Notes: generated by a model from the letters alone, not told the origin. Counted from the first letter of the stretch, positions 41,603 to 51,591 are shown. The stretch is DNA of 64,000 nucleotides from an uncultured Kiloniellaceae bacterium (GCA_947493695.1 CANLSF010000004.1:1-64000), one strand, 5' to 3'. A program made the numbers and translations.

Positions 41603-43285
41603 ATGACATCTCAGGGAAATTTGCGTACGGGCGGCCGGATTCTGGTCGACCAACTTCGTCTGCACGGCGTCAACACTGCGTTTGGCGTTCCGGGTGAGAG
41701 TTATCTGGCCGTGCTGGACGCGCTCTACGATGTGCCTGAAATTTCCTTCCGCATTTGTCGTCAGGAAGGCGGGGCAGCCATGATGGCGGACGCCTACGGA
41801 AAGCTGACCGGTCAGCCGGGGATCTGCTTCGTAACCCGGGGACCAGGTGCCACCAGCGCCAGCGCCGGTGTCCATATCGCCTACCAGGATTCAACGCCGA
41901 TGATCCTGTTTATCGGTCAGGTCGGTCGGGACATGATTGAGCGCGAGGCCTTTCAAGAAATCGACTACCGCCGCATGTTCGGTCAGATGGCGAAGTGGGT
42001 GGCCCAGATCGACGACGCCGACCGGATCCCCGAGTATCTGGCACGCGCCTTCGCGACGGCCACCTCAGGGCGTCCTGGGCCTGTCGTGCTGGCCTTGCCC
42101 GAAGATATGCTGCGGGATATGACCGCAGCGCTGGATGCCAAACCATACAGTTCTGTCGAGGCGCACCCAGCACCCGCGGACATGGATCACCTGGGCGATC
42201 TACTTGCTGCGGCGAAGCGCCCGTTAATGATCCTGGGCGGTACGTCCTGGGATGCGCAGGCCTGCCGGAACATTCAGAGTTTTGCGGAAGCGCACGGCCT
42301 GCCGGCAGCAGCTTCGTTCCGCTGTCAGGATTATTTCGACAATACGCACCCAAACTATGTTGGCGATGTCGGGATCGGGATTAATCCCAAGCTGGCGGAG
42401 CGGGTCCGCGAGTCTGATCTGGTTCTGGTGGTTGGCGCACGTCTCGGTGAGATGACGACCGGTGGTTACAGCCTGTTCGACTCGCCGGTGCCCAAACAGC
42501 CCATGGTTCACGTGCATGCCGGTGCCGAGGAGCTTGGCCGGGTGTATCAGCCGGAGCTGGCGATTAACGCCGGAGTCAAGGCCTTCGCAGCAGCTGCAAC
42601 CGCAATGTCGCCACCCAAATCACCCGATGACACCCGCCGAGCATTGGTGACGACGGCGCGTGATGAGTATTTGGCCTATATTCAGACGCCGCAGATCCCT
42701 GGAGATCTGCAGATGGGCGATATCATGGGATGGCTGCGCGAGCGCCTGCCGGAAGACGCAATAATAAGCAATGGAGCCGGTAACTACACGACCTGGGTAC
42801 ACCGGTTTTACCAGTATCGTAGTTTCCCGACCCAACTTGCGCCGACGTCCGGCTCAATGGGCTACGGCCTGCCGGCGGCGGTGGCGGCGAGCTCTGTCTT
42901 TCCGGAACGGACCGTGGTCTGCTTCGCGGGCGATGGCTGCTTCATGATGCATGGCCAGGAACTTGCCACGGCAATGCAATACGGTCTTAAGATTATCGTT
43001 CTGGTGATCAACAACGGCATGTACGGCACGATCCGCATGCATCAGGAGCGTGAGTATCCTGAGCGCGTCAGTGGCACTGAGCTGGTTAATCCGGATTTCG
43101 CGGCCTATGCCCGCGCCTTTGGCGCGCAGGGCGAAGTGGTGGAAAGCACCGAGCAGTTCGCGCCGGCCTTTGAGCGCGCCCTGGCGGCGGAAGGCTCGAG
43201 CCTCTTGGAAATCCGTATCGATCCCGAAGCGATCACACCCAAGATGACCCTGTCCGAGATAACCGCCGCCGCAAAGGCGGGTTAG
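41603..43285 (+). CDS. Thiamine diphosphate enzyme, acetolactate synthase large-subunit-like
   Basis: A 560-residue ThDP-dependent enzyme with three domains: N-terminal pyrimidine-binding (catalytic Glu in FGVPGESYLAVLDAL), central, and C-terminal PP-binding with GDGCFMMHGQELATA ending in NNGMYGTIRMHQ, the GDG...NN metal/diphosphate motif. An AGGAAAG site precedes ATG 41603. A TTG ten codons earlier is possible. No regulatory small subunit (ilvN) lies nearby, so it is probably a catabolic or specialised carboligase/decarboxylase rather than the biosynthetic acetolactate synthase. The substrate is undetermined. It is convergent with the end of the pilus operon. Confidence 0.85.
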   Translation: MTSQGNLRTGGRILVDQLRLHGVNTAFGVPGESYLAVLDALYDVPEISFRICRQEGGAAMMADAYGKLTGQPGICFVTRGPGATSASAGVHIAYQDSTPMILFIGQVGRDMIEREAFQEIDYRRMFGQMAKWVAQIDDADRIPEYLARAFATATSGRPGPVVLALPEDMLRDMTAALDAKPYSSVEAHPAPADMDHLGDLLAAAKRPLMILGGTSWDAQACRNIQSFAEAHGLPAAASFRCQDYFDNTHPNYVGDVGIGINPKLAERVRESDLVLVVGARLGEMTTGGYSLFDSPVPKQPMVHVHAGAEELGRVYQPELAINAGVKAFAAAATAMSPPKSPDDTRRALVTTARDEYLAYIQTPQIPGDLQMGDIMGWLRERLPEDAIISNGAGNYTTWVHRFYQYRSFPTQLAPTSGSMGYGLPAAVAASSVFPERTVVCFAGDGCFMMHGQELATAMQYGLKIIVLVINNGMYGTIRMHQEREYPERVSGTELVNPDFAAYARAFGAQGEVVESTEQFAPAFERALAAEGSSLLEIRIDPEAITPKMTLSEITAAAKAG

Positions 43286-43298
43286 ACTGAAAGTCCGG

Positions 43299-43907
43299 TC
43301 AGGGGACAGACAGCGTGCTCAAATCCCCGAGACGCGGCTGCCGAAGGGCGGTTTGTACAATCACGCCATCGGGTATGAAGCTGCTTGATCCAAATAAGTT
43401 TTGGAGTGTGTCGAGAAAAACCGGCTCGTAGTCAAAGAAGACTTCAACAGCGATGACGTTCTCATTGTCGCGAACAATAAAACCTCCTGGCAGAGACGCT
43501 GTGTCGCCTGTGCCGCCGAATTGGCTCGGAGGAAGGGTAGGGCCAGCCCCCGTGATCTGCCATGTGACCTCTGCATCGTCACCAGGGTTTTTGTAGACTG
43601 AGCTCACAATGACGCCGCCATTTGTTCCAAGGTTGAATGGTTGGACAATTTCAATAGCGGCGATCATGAGCTGGTTTACTTCTCCCGCCGTAATGTTTGA
43701 AGGTCGAGAAACAAGATCGGACATGGTAGCGGCAGCCCGATCCAGTTTTTGATTGAGGAGCATGTAACGCCCCATATCGAACATGCCGAGCAGGGTGAAA
43801 ATCATCACAGGAACGATTAGGGCAAATTCGATCAAGCTAATGCCTGATGTATCGTGTTTGAACTGACGTAGGAGTTCGCCTAAGCGGTGACCGTATGTCG
43901 TCTTCAT
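43299..43907 (-). CDS. TadE/TadF-like pseudopilin
   Basis: A 202-residue protein. After a short basic cytoplasmic tail comes the class IV pseudopilin-like segment TSGISLIEFALIVPVMIFTLLGMFDMGRY, with Glu five residues after the first hydrophobic residue, as in TadE-domain proteins. The remainder is a globular extracytoplasmic domain. ATG 43907 is used. An in-frame ATG eight codons earlier overlaps the upstream gene and lacks a ribosome-binding site. It is the last gene of the pilus operon. Its size and position suggest TadF rather than TadG, and the assignment between the two pseudopilins is inferred. Confidence 0.8.
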   Translation of the reverse strand: MKTTYGHRLGELLRQFKHDTSGISLIEFALIVPVMIFTLLGMFDMGRYMLLNQKLDRAAATMSDLVSRPSNITAGEVNQLMIAAIEIVQPFNLGTNGGVIVSSVYKNPGDDAEVTWQITGAGPTLPPSQFGGTGDTASLPGGFIVRDNENVIAVEVFFDYEPVFLDTLQNLFGSSSFIPDGVIVQTALRQPRLGDLSTLSVP

Positions 43908-43923
43908 TTTAACACCAATCAAT

Positions 43924-44424
43924 CTATTCATCCGAGTAGGGTTCGTTCCGAACGGCTATTGTGGCCGTCATGGGGAGCGAATCACCTAAACCCGTAAACA
44001 CTGCAAAAATCGGCGTCAGGTACTCCCATTCGTAGTTGAGGCGATAAAACACAACGTCGTTCGCGGAACCGGCTCCGGGTGTGCCTGGTCCGTTGTCGTC
44101 ACCCGTAAAATCCGCATAGACAGTTACTTGGACGTTTGCGTCAGTAACATCGATGAGACCATGTGTGTGATCGGTGATGATCTCGAGAATTTTAGCCTGA
44201 CGCGCGTCAGGATCGACTTCCTGTCCTGTAACACCAAACCTAGCTGCTTCTCTTAGGCCACCCTCGGCTAGAGAAAGGGTGAACATGACCATTGCAATTT
44301 CAATCGTGCCGAACAACAACAGTAAAAACACGGGAAGAATAAGAGCGAATTCTATCGCAGCCGTTCCTTCATTGCCTTTTCTGAAACGGCGTATGAGGCG
44401 CCTAACTGGCATCTTCGTGAGCAT
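43924..44424 (-). CDS. tadE: TadE-like pseudopilin
   Basis: A 166-residue protein with the TadE-like N-terminal helix GTAAIEFALILPVFLLLLFGTIEIAMVMF following a basic tail. A small extracytoplasmic domain follows. It is a minor pilin presumed to be cleaved by the CpaA peptidase and needed for Flp pilus assembly. ATG 44424 has an AGGA site at suitable distance. A longer frame to 44490 starts within non-conserved sequence. A 93-bp gap separates it from tadC, and the next TadE-like gene starts about 16 nt downstream. Confidence 0.85.
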   Translation of the reverse strand: MLTKMPVRRLIRRFRKGNEGTAAIEFALILPVFLLLLFGTIEIAMVMFTLSLAEGGLREAARFGVTGQEVDPDARQAKILEIITDHTHGLIDVTDANVQVTVYADFTGDDNGPGTPGAGSANDVVFYRLNYEWEYLTPIFAVFTGLGDSLPMTATIAVRNEPYSDE

Positions 44425-44517
44425 AATATTCGATCCTTGGTCACCCATTACCTTGGAAAGTAGATACCGCTTTCGTCCCGTAACTGGCACCGCCTGGGTA
44501 AACCGTGTATTTGAGGC

Positions 44518-45492
44518 CTACATTGCGGAGATAGCATCTAGCGTATTAATAATCGCAGGTCCGAGCAGAACAATGAAAAGCGGAGGAAGAATGAAAAGGA
44601 TCATCGGCACGGTCATCATTGCCGGCAGTTTTGCAGCCTTTTCTTCCGCTTTGAGCATCCGTTCGTCACGTGACTCTGTACTCATGACACGCAATGACTG
44701 AGAGAGAGGCGTACCGTAACGCTCTGCCTGTACCAGTGTGTTGACCAAACTGCGGACGATCTGCAGATCGGTTCTTTGAGATAGATTGTCCAGCGCAACG
44801 CGGCGCTCCGGCAGGAATCCGAGTTCAAGTCCTGTCAGGCTTAACTCGTCGGCAAGTTCCGGTGATGAAGAAGCCATTTCCTGAGACACTCGGGTCAAGG
44901 TTGCATCCAAGCTGAGTCCGGCCTCGGTACAAATTACCATGAGATCCAGGCCGTCAGGTAATGACTTGCGAATCGCCTCCTGACGCTTTGCAGATGCATT
45001 CTTGATGATGATATCTGGCAAATATGCGCTCAAGCCGATAGTGCCGATACATATAATCAGCTTAATACCGGGCGAGAGGTCATAGGAGTTGAGGCCATAA
45101 AACATGAAGGTTACAAAACCGCCCAGAACAACGGGGAGGGCGAGTTTGAAGAAGAGATACTGCACCACAGCATCCTTAGAACGCCATCCAGCGCTCATCA
45201 GCTTGTTCGAAATGTTACCTGCTTGCGCAGACTTCATGAGTTGCAGGCGTTCCACAACCTGACGCATGAAGGATGCAGTGTTTAAGCGATCGTTGCGCCG
45301 TCTGGGTGCGAGCATGCCACTCCGCAGTGCTTCGCGTTGTTCAGTAAGTGCCTTGGCACGTTTTTGCGAAGGATCGCGATAGAGCAACGAAGACCAAACA
45401 GCAGCAAAGCTTATGAACACTGTAATAGAGGACATGACTACGATCACGTCTTCCATTGTAACGCCGGCAGGAAGGTAGTTTTCGATACTCAT
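44518..45492 (-). CDS. tadC: Tad pilus inner-membrane platform protein TadC
   Basis: A 324-residue type II secretion F-domain protein with the GspF/TadC features: an N-terminal helix, a cytoplasmic region, two central helices (VLGGFVTFMFYGLNSYDLSPG and LIICIGTIGLSAYLPDIIIK), the T2SF domain ALLRKSLPDGLDLMVICTEAGLSLDATLTRV-like stretch and a terminal helix pair. It forms the assembly platform with TadB, driven by CpaF. The start overlaps the tadB stop by 4 nt. Confidence 0.9.
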   Translation of the reverse strand: MSIENYLPAGVTMEDVIVVMSSITVFISFAAVWSSLLYRDPSQKRAKALTEQREALRSGMLAPRRRNDRLNTASFMRQVVERLQLMKSAQAGNISNKLMSAGWRSKDAVVQYLFFKLALPVVLGGFVTFMFYGLNSYDLSPGIKLIICIGTIGLSAYLPDIIIKNASAKRQEAIRKSLPDGLDLMVICTEAGLSLDATLTRVSQEMASSSPELADELSLTGLELGFLPERRVALDNLSQRTDLQIVRSLVNTLVQAERYGTPLSQSLRVMSTESRDERMLKAEEKAAKLPAMMTVPMILFILPPLFIVLLGPAIINTLDAISAM

Positions 45493-46499
45493 ATTTCAAA
45501 TTTGACCATTTTGTACATCGTACCGATACCGATCGCGAACATGAAAAAACCACCGGCGAGCATCAAGTTACCGCGCGGGTCGTGCCATAGGGTCATGACG
45601 TATTCGCGGTTGATAAAGAACAGCAGGAGAAACATGATGAACGGAAGGCTACCGATGATGTATGCACTGGCCTTTGCTTCCGATGACATGGCCTTGATCT
45701 TGAATTTCATCTGCTTACGCCTGCGCAGGATATCCGACAGATTTGAAAGCGTTTCGGCGAGGTTACCGCCAGTCTCGGTTTGGATGGAGAGTGCAACTGT
45801 AAAGAAGTTGAACTCAGGGATCATAAGGCGTTTGGCCGTATCCCAAAGCGCATCATCCATCTTGCTGCCAATTTTGACCGCCTCAAAAATCTGGGTCAGT
45901 TCTTCACCGACAGGTCCAGGAATCTCCTGACCTGCAGACTTAATGGACTCGGTAATAGGCAGTCCCGCCTTCAGGCCGCGTACCATCAAGTCAATCGCAT
46001 CTGGAAAATGCGCAATGAACTGTAGCTGACGGCGAGAGGCCTTAATGCCAAGAACGAAATGAGGCAATCCAACTGCGCCGAAAAGGCCTAAAAGTACAGA
46101 AACCACAGTCGGAACTGCCAGAACGACATGCCCAACTCCGAAAGACATGAGACCACTGACCAGGCAAATCAGCAGGTAGCGACCCAGGTCCGGGTTTACA
46201 CCGGCCCGTTCAAGTCGATGACGGAGTAGGTCTGGTCGGGGCAGAGCCGTTTTTATCAGTCGATCGACAACGGCATACTTGCTATCACCCGTCGCACGTC
46301 TCACGCTTACAACGGTTTGAACCGTCGTGGCGATATCACCCGCTTCGCCCCTGGCTCTATCGATCCGTCTTTTGAACTGTCGGTTCGAACCGTTACCTGC
46401 AAAGGCGGCCGCGATGAGCATGACGCCGCCAAGCATTGGCAAGCACATTAAAATTAATGTGGTTGCCGGGTCACCGCCGGTAAGGAAGGCGAGGTCCAC
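45489..46499 (-). CDS. tadB: Tad pilus inner-membrane platform protein TadB
   Basis: A 336-residue T2SF-domain membrane protein. It has an N-terminal helix, a basic cytoplasmic region, a helix pair near residues 105-160, the T2SF core FPDAIDLMVRGLKAGLPITESIK with QTETGGNLAETLSNLSDILRRR, and C-terminal helices. It is a companion of TadC in the platform. It overlaps tadC by 4 nt and abuts cpaF (shared base at 46499). It is complete and of normal length. Confidence 0.9.
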   Translation of the reverse strand: MDLAFLTGGDPATTLILMCLPMLGGVMLIAAAFAGNGSNRQFKRRIDRARGEAGDIATTVQTVVSVRRATGDSKYAVVDRLIKTALPRPDLLRHRLERAGVNPDLGRYLLICLVSGLMSFGVGHVVLAVPTVVSVLLGLFGAVGLPHFVLGIKASRRQLQFIAHFPDAIDLMVRGLKAGLPITESIKSAGQEIPGPVGEELTQIFEAVKIGSKMDDALWDTAKRLMIPEFNFFTVALSIQTETGGNLAETLSNLSDILRRRKQMKFKIKAMSSEAKASAYIIGSLPFIMFLLLFFINREYVMTLWHDPRGNLMLAGGFFMFAIGIGTMYKMVKFEI

Positions 46500-48196
46500 T
46501 ACATTGCCTCCAGAAGACGTTGTTCCAAACCAAAATAGGCTGCTTTCGTTGCAAAGAAGGGGCGCAAACCTGATGATTTGAAACTGCCTTGCAGATTGCC
46601 CTCATTGTCCTCACCCTCGAATTCAAAGGTGTAGAGGTCTTGCGTCGTGATGATATCGCCTTCCATCCCGACAATCTCGGTGATGTGGGTCACACGGCGT
46701 TGACCATCACGCATACGGGAGATCTGAACAATCATATGGACGGCGTCGGCGATTTGGGTTCGAACGGCTTTCGCAGGCAGGTTGATACCTGCCAGACCAA
46801 TCATGTTTTCAAGACGCGTCAGACCTTCTCGCGGCCTGTTGGCGTGGATTGTACCCAGCGAGCCGTCATGGCCGGTGTTCATGGCCTGGAGCATGTCCAC
46901 CGCCTCACCACCACGTACCTCACCAAGAATGATGCGATCAGGACGCATACGAAGTGTGTTCTTCACCAGATCGCGCATGTCGATGGCGCCTTCGCCTTCA
47001 AGGTTGGCCGGACGGGTTTCCAAGCGCACTACGTGTGGCTGTTGCAGTTGAAGTTCCGCGGCATCCTCAATCGTGACAATACGTTCACCGGGATCGATCA
47101 TCTGTGACAGGGCGTTCAGCAGGGTTGTTTTACCCGAACCGGTACCCCCAGAGATCAGGATATTCAAACGGCTGCGCGCTGCGATTTTCAACACCATTGC
47201 CATCTTGTCCGAGATGTTGCCCTGCCGGGCCATGACATCGAGGGTAATGCCTTTTTTCGCGAACTTACGAATGGAGATGGAAGCGCCGTCGATTGCGAGA
47301 GGCGGAATGACGATGTTAACACGACTGCCGTCAAGCAGACGGGCGTCGACAAGTGGTGTCGTTTCGTCAACGCGCCGGCCGATCTGTGCGACGATGCGCC
47401 TTGAAATATTCACGACGTGATCGTTATCACGGAACTTTACGTCTGAAAGATCCAGCTTGCCGCCACGCTCCACATAAACCTGGTAGGGGCCGTTCACCAT
47501 TATATCGGTGACTTTCTCATCCGCCAAAAGCGGTTCAAGTGGCCCGAGGCCCAGCATATCCGCAAGCATCAGCTCCACGACGCCCTGTTGCTCGGGGCCG
47601 TTCAGGCGGATTTTCTCTTCGGCAAGGACTTCAGAAACGATTTCACCGAGCTGGCTGGAAAGTTCTTCGCGCGGCAACTGCGAGGCAGCCGAGACATCAA
47701 GCCTTTCCATCACTTTGGCGTGGATCGCCCCTTTTGCCGCTTCAACGGTGTCGGTGATCGGCGCCTTGGTTTCGAGCCGCCGTTCGTCAACCTTGAAAGG
47801 GTCGGGCTGACTGGATGGTGCTGCTGCCCGGGGAGGGGAAGTGGGTTGAGCCGCCGGCTGAGGCGCGTCGGTACTGCTGGCGGATTGCTCGCGCGCAGGA
47901 GGCGCCGCTGGAGCGGATTGCTTTGGATACTGTGCGCTCACCCAGTTGATCAATTCGGTGAGCAGGGTACGGCGTTCCAGAAGGTTCAGGCTATTCGGAT
48001 TTTTCTCGAATTCAGAGCTGACGAGCTGACCAAGACGCAAGCCCAGTTCAGGACGCGAAAGCTGGGAAACTTCCAGTCCGCTCAAACACTCGGCAACCTT
48101 TGGCTTTAACTGATCAACGTATGGTGTCAGATTGGAATCTGCAGGCGTGCCGGGTTTCCCCGGTTTTGCGTTCTTACGCTGCGCGAATATCGACAT
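46499..48196 (-). CDS. cpaF: Tad pilus assembly ATPase CpaF/TadA, with duplicated N-terminal domain
   Basis: A 565-residue secretion ATPase. The C-terminal motor holds Walker [17 protein letters not shown], the Asp box [10 protein letters not shown], Walker [17 protein letters not shown] and the His box [11 protein letters not shown]. It energises pilin extension and possibly retraction. It is longer than most CpaF proteins because the helical N-terminal domain is present twice, at residues 31-76 and 159-204, offset by 128 residues without gaps, with 17 identities in 42 positions. A Pro/Ala/Gln/Ser-rich linker (about 91-133) joins the copies. Transcribed between cpaE (5-nt gap) and tadB. Confidence 0.93.
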   Translation of the reverse strand: MSIFAQRKNAKPGKPGTPADSNLTPYVDQLKPKVAECLSGLEVSQLSRPELGLRLGQLVSSEFEKNPNSLNLLERRTLLTELINWVSAQYPKQSAPAAPPAREQSASSTDAPQPAAQPTSPPRAAAPSSQPDPFKVDERRLETKAPITDTVEAAKGAIHAKVMERLDVSAASQLPREELSSQLGEIVSEVLAEEKIRLNGPEQQGVVELMLADMLGLGPLEPLLADEKVTDIMVNGPYQVYVERGGKLDLSDVKFRDNDHVVNISRRIVAQIGRRVDETTPLVDARLLDGSRVNIVIPPLAIDGASISIRKFAKKGITLDVMARQGNISDKMAMVLKIAARSRLNILISGGTGSGKTTLLNALSQMIDPGERIVTIEDAAELQLQQPHVVRLETRPANLEGEGAIDMRDLVKNTLRMRPDRIILGEVRGGEAVDMLQAMNTGHDGSLGTIHANRPREGLTRLENMIGLAGINLPAKAVRTQIADAVHMIVQISRMRDGQRRVTHITEIVGMEGDIITTQDLYTFEFEGEDNEGNLQGSFKSSGLRPFFATKAAYFGLEQRLLEAM

Positions 48197-48201
48197 TGAG
48201 G

Positions 48202-49446
48202 TTATTTCCTCCCAAGCCAGTCGCGCCAGCTCTTCTTCTTAGCACCGTCACCCAAAGCCGAATCCTTGGCGCCATCCAGCACAGTCGTCGCACGCTGCAG
48301 GACCTTGCTCGCCTTACAGCGGGCGTCGACCTGCACAAGTGGCTTGCCCGTATTAGAGGCAAGATTGAAGGCTTTGTGATCTTCGGCGAGTTGAAAGTCG
48401 ACTTTGCGTCCGAGCGCCTTTTGAAAGTCGCCAAGCTGCATTGCCTGCGTCGCACTTCCCGTGCGGTTCGCAATGACCTTGATCGGAGTGTTCGGGCTCA
48501 TCTCGTCGATGTTTGCAAGCATCCGGATCGAATCACGTAAGCCCGATAAGGTCAGCTCCGTGACAACAACAATTTGGGTCGCCGCGTCGAACACACCCTG
48601 CCGGAGCCCCGGGGCTGCACGGGGCATATCGACCACGATGCATTCATGTTCCCGACCCAGGGCGTCAAAGAGGGCGCCGGTTGCTGCAGGATCAAAGAGG
48701 ATTTCCTGACTCACATTCTCCTCGGTCGCCATTACCGAGAGTTTCTCGGTAAGTTTTGCCGTTGCACTGGAAATGAAGAGGCTGTCGATACGCGAAGGGT
48801 TTTCCAAGGCTTCTCGAAGACCGCGGGTTGGTTCGAGGTCGAGCGATAAGGCGATGGTTCCGTATTCAAGATCAAGATCGACGAGCGCTGTCGTGTGCTG
48901 TTTTTCCTCTGCCATGCTCCAGGCGATATTAAGAGCGACAGTGGACGCGCCGCATCCACCTCGAGACCCGATCACTACAATCTTCTGTGTCGCATCGGGA
49001 TCTATAACCGGCGCTTCGATTTCTTCGTCCGGTTCTTCCAGTTGCTGCAATGCGCCAAACAGTGACTTCTCTGTAATCGGCTTGACCAGATAGTCGGAGA
49101 TACCGGCACCGATCATTTCACGATAGAGATTGATGTCATTCAGCGAACCGATGCCGATCAGACGGGTGTCTTCCGTAAAGGCAGCCGTGAGAGACAGCAT
49201 TGCGGTCAGCGGAGAGGGTGAGTCACCGATGTCGACGATCATGACGCGGGGAACCGGCGATTCCGTCAGGTATTGCATCGCTTCCTGACTTCCACCGTCC
49301 CGGATCACAGTCTCGGCGTAGAACTGCCGGGTGACTGAGTCGATGACATCGTGCGTTTGGCCGTCATTCACGAAAGCTGCGCACTCAGCCAACGGCGTGA
49401 GTTCGGTACTTTCGTCCGACCCAAAAAGCTCTTCAGCTGTGCTCAT
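48202..49446 (-). CDS. cpaE: Tad pilus localisation ATPase CpaE/TadZ
   Basis: A 414-residue MinD/ParA-superfamily protein with an N-terminal receiver-like domain (residues about 1-140, without an obvious phosphoacceptor triad) and an ATPase domain. The P-loop reads GSRGGCGASTVALNIAWSM, the deviant form lacking the usual first signature Lys, which is common in CpaE/TadZ proteins. A Walker-B-like VDMPRAAPGLRQGV segment follows. It is thought to place the pilus machine at its cellular site. The start overlaps the cpaD stop by one base. Confidence 0.9.
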   Translation of the reverse strand: MSTAEELFGSDESTELTPLAECAAFVNDGQTHDVIDSVTRQFYAETVIRDGGSQEAMQYLTESPVPRVMIVDIGDSPSPLTAMLSLTAAFTEDTRLIGIGSLNDINLYREMIGAGISDYLVKPITEKSLFGALQQLEEPDEEIEAPVIDPDATQKIVVIGSRGGCGASTVALNIAWSMAEEKQHTTALVDLDLEYGTIALSLDLEPTRGLREALENPSRIDSLFISSATAKLTEKLSVMATEENVSQEILFDPAATGALFDALGREHECIVVDMPRAAPGLRQGVFDAATQIVVVTELTLSGLRDSIRMLANIDEMSPNTPIKVIANRTGSATQAMQLGDFQKALGRKVDFQLAEDHKAFNLASNTGKPLVQVDARCKASKVLQRATTVLDGAKDSALGDGAKKKSWRDWLGRK

Positions 49447-50195
49447 TACTCATCAATCCCCTGTGTCGAGAGAACTTCATCGAGCGGTGTGACTTCGCCC
49501 GCGCGGTAGCGTGTGATTGACAGAGCCGCTGCCGCGCCGTCTCTGTAGCCGCCTGGAGAGCCTTGTTGCAGGTCCGCCGGGTTGGCAACCATGAGGCCTA
49601 GGTTGCTCTTATTAGCGCAATTTCTGAGCTTTTCGGGCCTGTGGCCGCGACCAGGCTGGATGCTGCTGCAATCGGGCAGCTGCACAAGCGTGCGCGTGAC
49701 AATGAGCGCGATACGGTCGTCCGGCGCAAATTGAATAGTAATAGGTCGAGAGGCCGCATGTGCCTGCAGACCATAGTTCGCCAATTCAAGGCGCATCGCT
49801 TCTATGCGTTCGATCGACTCTGGCAGCAGTTCGTTGTCGTCAGCACGCAGTCCGTCGAGCTCAATGTGATCGCCGCGCTGAATGCCTTTGCTGCGCAGGA
49901 ATGCCAGCAAGCGGGTGCGTTCTGCTTCACTTACCACAGTGCTGCCCGGAGTAAAGTTGGTCGCGTAGGCCTGCATCACGGTTTTCGTATTCAGCTCAGC
50001 CATCGAATCGATTTGCCGCCAACTCCCGGTCAGAAAGGTGTTTTCGACTAGTCCAACTGTATTGTCATAGACAAAGTTGCTCGCTTCTTCTTCGCTGACC
50101 TCATGTTGCTGGCTCCCGGCGCAAGCGCTGAGAAAAAGGCATGCTGCCACGAGCACTGGTACGAAAGTCTGCTTGATAGGGGCTGTTTCTTGCAT
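49446..50195 (-). CDS. cpaD: Tad pilus lipoprotein CpaD
   Basis: A 249-residue lipoprotein. The signal peptide ends in the lipobox LSAC (LFLSAC), so it should be anchored in a membrane, most likely the outer one. The CpaD-type sequence includes LLAFLRSKGIQRGDHIELDG and the GCSSIQPGRGHRP-like C-terminal region (PDCSSIQPGRGHRPEKLRNC). It helps stabilise the secretin. The long open frame upstream (to 50522) overlaps cpaC in another register and is not the gene. The ATG at 50195 lies 10 nt after the cpaC stop. Confidence 0.85.
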   Translation of the reverse strand: MQETAPIKQTFVPVLVAACLFLSACAGSQQHEVSEEEASNFVYDNTVGLVENTFLTGSWRQIDSMAELNTKTVMQAYATNFTPGSTVVSEAERTRLLAFLRSKGIQRGDHIELDGLRADDNELLPESIERIEAMRLELANYGLQAHAASRPITIQFAPDDRIALIVTRTLVQLPDCSSIQPGRGHRPEKLRNCANKSNLGLMVANPADLQQGSPGGYRDGAAAALSITRYRAGEVTPLDEVLSTQGIDE

Positions 50196-50205
50196 TTCGC
50201 GTACT

Positions 50206-51591
50206 CTACTCAAGGATGAAGCCAAGGGGGCGCGGCAAGCTTGAAGCCGAAGACGAAGTTGCCGAGAGAGGTAGATTCGATGTGTTGTTGTTTCCGAGCT
50301 GAGGAGTCTTTGTCTCCTCGGAAGCCTCCTGATAGGGGTCGGTTGGCAAAGGCAGTTGCTGCGAAACCGGACGTACCAGATATGGCGTGACGATGATGAC
50401 CAGCTCACTTTCCTTGCGCTGATAACGTTCACTGGTAAAGAGCTTGCCAAGAATAGGAATGTCTCCCAGACCTGGAACCTTACTCGTGATCTGCTGCGTA
50501 TCGTCAAGCAGAAGGCCGGCAATTGCGAAGCTCTGACCTGAGCCTAATTCCACCGTTGTCTCGGCGCGGCGGGTTGCCAGCGCGGGGATAACGATGTCCG
50601 ACAGGGTGATTGCACCGTTTTCTGAAAGCTGACTGACTTCCGGCCGGACGCGCATGCTAATCAGGTTTTCACCGACCAGCGTTGGTGTGAAGGCAAGACT
50701 GACGCCGAACTCTTTGAATTCAATTTCAATGTCTCGACTGCCGTCGTCGTTGGATTCAGCGCCGACGGGGATCGGAAACTCACCACCCGCGAGGAAGCTT
50801 GCTGTTTCGCCGGAGAGCGCGGTCAGGTTGGGTTCTGCGAGAACCGTCACCAGTTCGTCATCTGCGAGAGCGTCGATCAGGATATTAAGATCAAGTGGCC
50901 CAGCGGAGCCCTGCGCCTGAAAAAAGCTAGGAGGAGAATCGGCGAGGATCCGAGATGTGTTGGTGAAGAGACCAAAGGTGAAGGCGCCGTCAGCAATGGC
51001 ATTCCAGTCGAAGCCGAACTGTTCGATAACCTCATTCGAGACCTCTGCCACCCGAACCCGGAGATTGACCTGGTTCGGGGCTGTCACCTGAATCTGATTG
51101 ATGATGTCTTCAGGATTATTGACAAACCGTGCGGTTACGAGCTGTGCGTTGGCGACTTCGGATGCGGAATTCGCTAGGCCGCCCAGGATGATACCACCAT
51201 CGATCGACGTCGCAGAAATCTGTGCCCGCGGCGCAACCGCAGTCAAAGCTGCACGCAGCCGGCTCAGATTGTGGCTCACCCGCAGAGTAAGATTTGCAAT
51301 AACATTGTCATTGTTATCCACCGCGAAGAGCGTTGTCTCACCTGTCGCTTGGCCGAACACATAGATCAACTGCGGTGATTTGACGTTTACGTTGGCAATT
51401 TCAGGATTGGCAACGAACACCGATACAGCAGATTCTTCCAGACGCAGGAGCTGACCCTCGTTGACTTCAAGTTCGATCGGCTCTCCCGTTGCAGGGGCTG
51501 CGTAGCCGACAATGTCGGCATGAGCGCCGGCAGGCAGAAGCAGCGCCAGCAGGAACCATGTCGAGAGGAGTTTACAAAGTGTCTTCTTCAT
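50206..51591 (-). CDS. cpaC: Tad pilus outer-membrane secretin CpaC/RcpA
   Basis: A 461-residue secretin. It has a signal peptide, the N-terminal pilus-formation domain (GQLLRLEESAVSVFVANPEIANVNV), a BON-like segment, a RcpA/CpaC N1-type domain (VNLRVRVAEVSNEVIEQFGFDWNA) and the secretin core from about residue 245 (TVLAEPNLTALSGETASFLAGGEFPIPV, then VPGLGDIPILGKLF). It forms the outer-membrane gate for the Flp pilus. It overlaps cpaB by 4 nt. Complete and of normal size. Confidence 0.93.
   Translation of the reverse strand: MKKTLCKLLSTWFLLALLLPAGAHADIVGYAAPATGEPIELEVNEGQLLRLEESAVSVFVANPEIANVNVKSPQLIYVFGQATGETTLFAVDNNDNVIANLTLRVSHNLSRLRAALTAVAPRAQISATSIDGGIILGGLANSASEVANAQLVTARFVNNPEDIINQIQVTAPNQVNLRVRVAEVSNEVIEQFGFDWNAIADGAFTFGLFTNTSRILADSPPSFFQAQGSAGPLDLNILIDALADDELVTVLAEPNLTALSGETASFLAGGEFPIPVGAESNDDGSRDIEIEFKEFGVSLAFTPTLVGENLISMRVRPEVSQLSENGAITLSDIVIPALATRRAETTVELGSGQSFAIAGLLLDDTQQITSKVPGLGDIPILGKLFTSERYQRKESELVIIVTPYLVRPVSQQLPLPTDPYQEASEETKTPQLGNNNTSNLPLSATSSSASSLPRPLGFILE

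Noticed and set aside
49446-50522. Extended 358-residue version of cpaD
   Set aside because: The first 109 residues overlap cpaC in another register, while the lipoprotein signal begins at the ATG at 50195.
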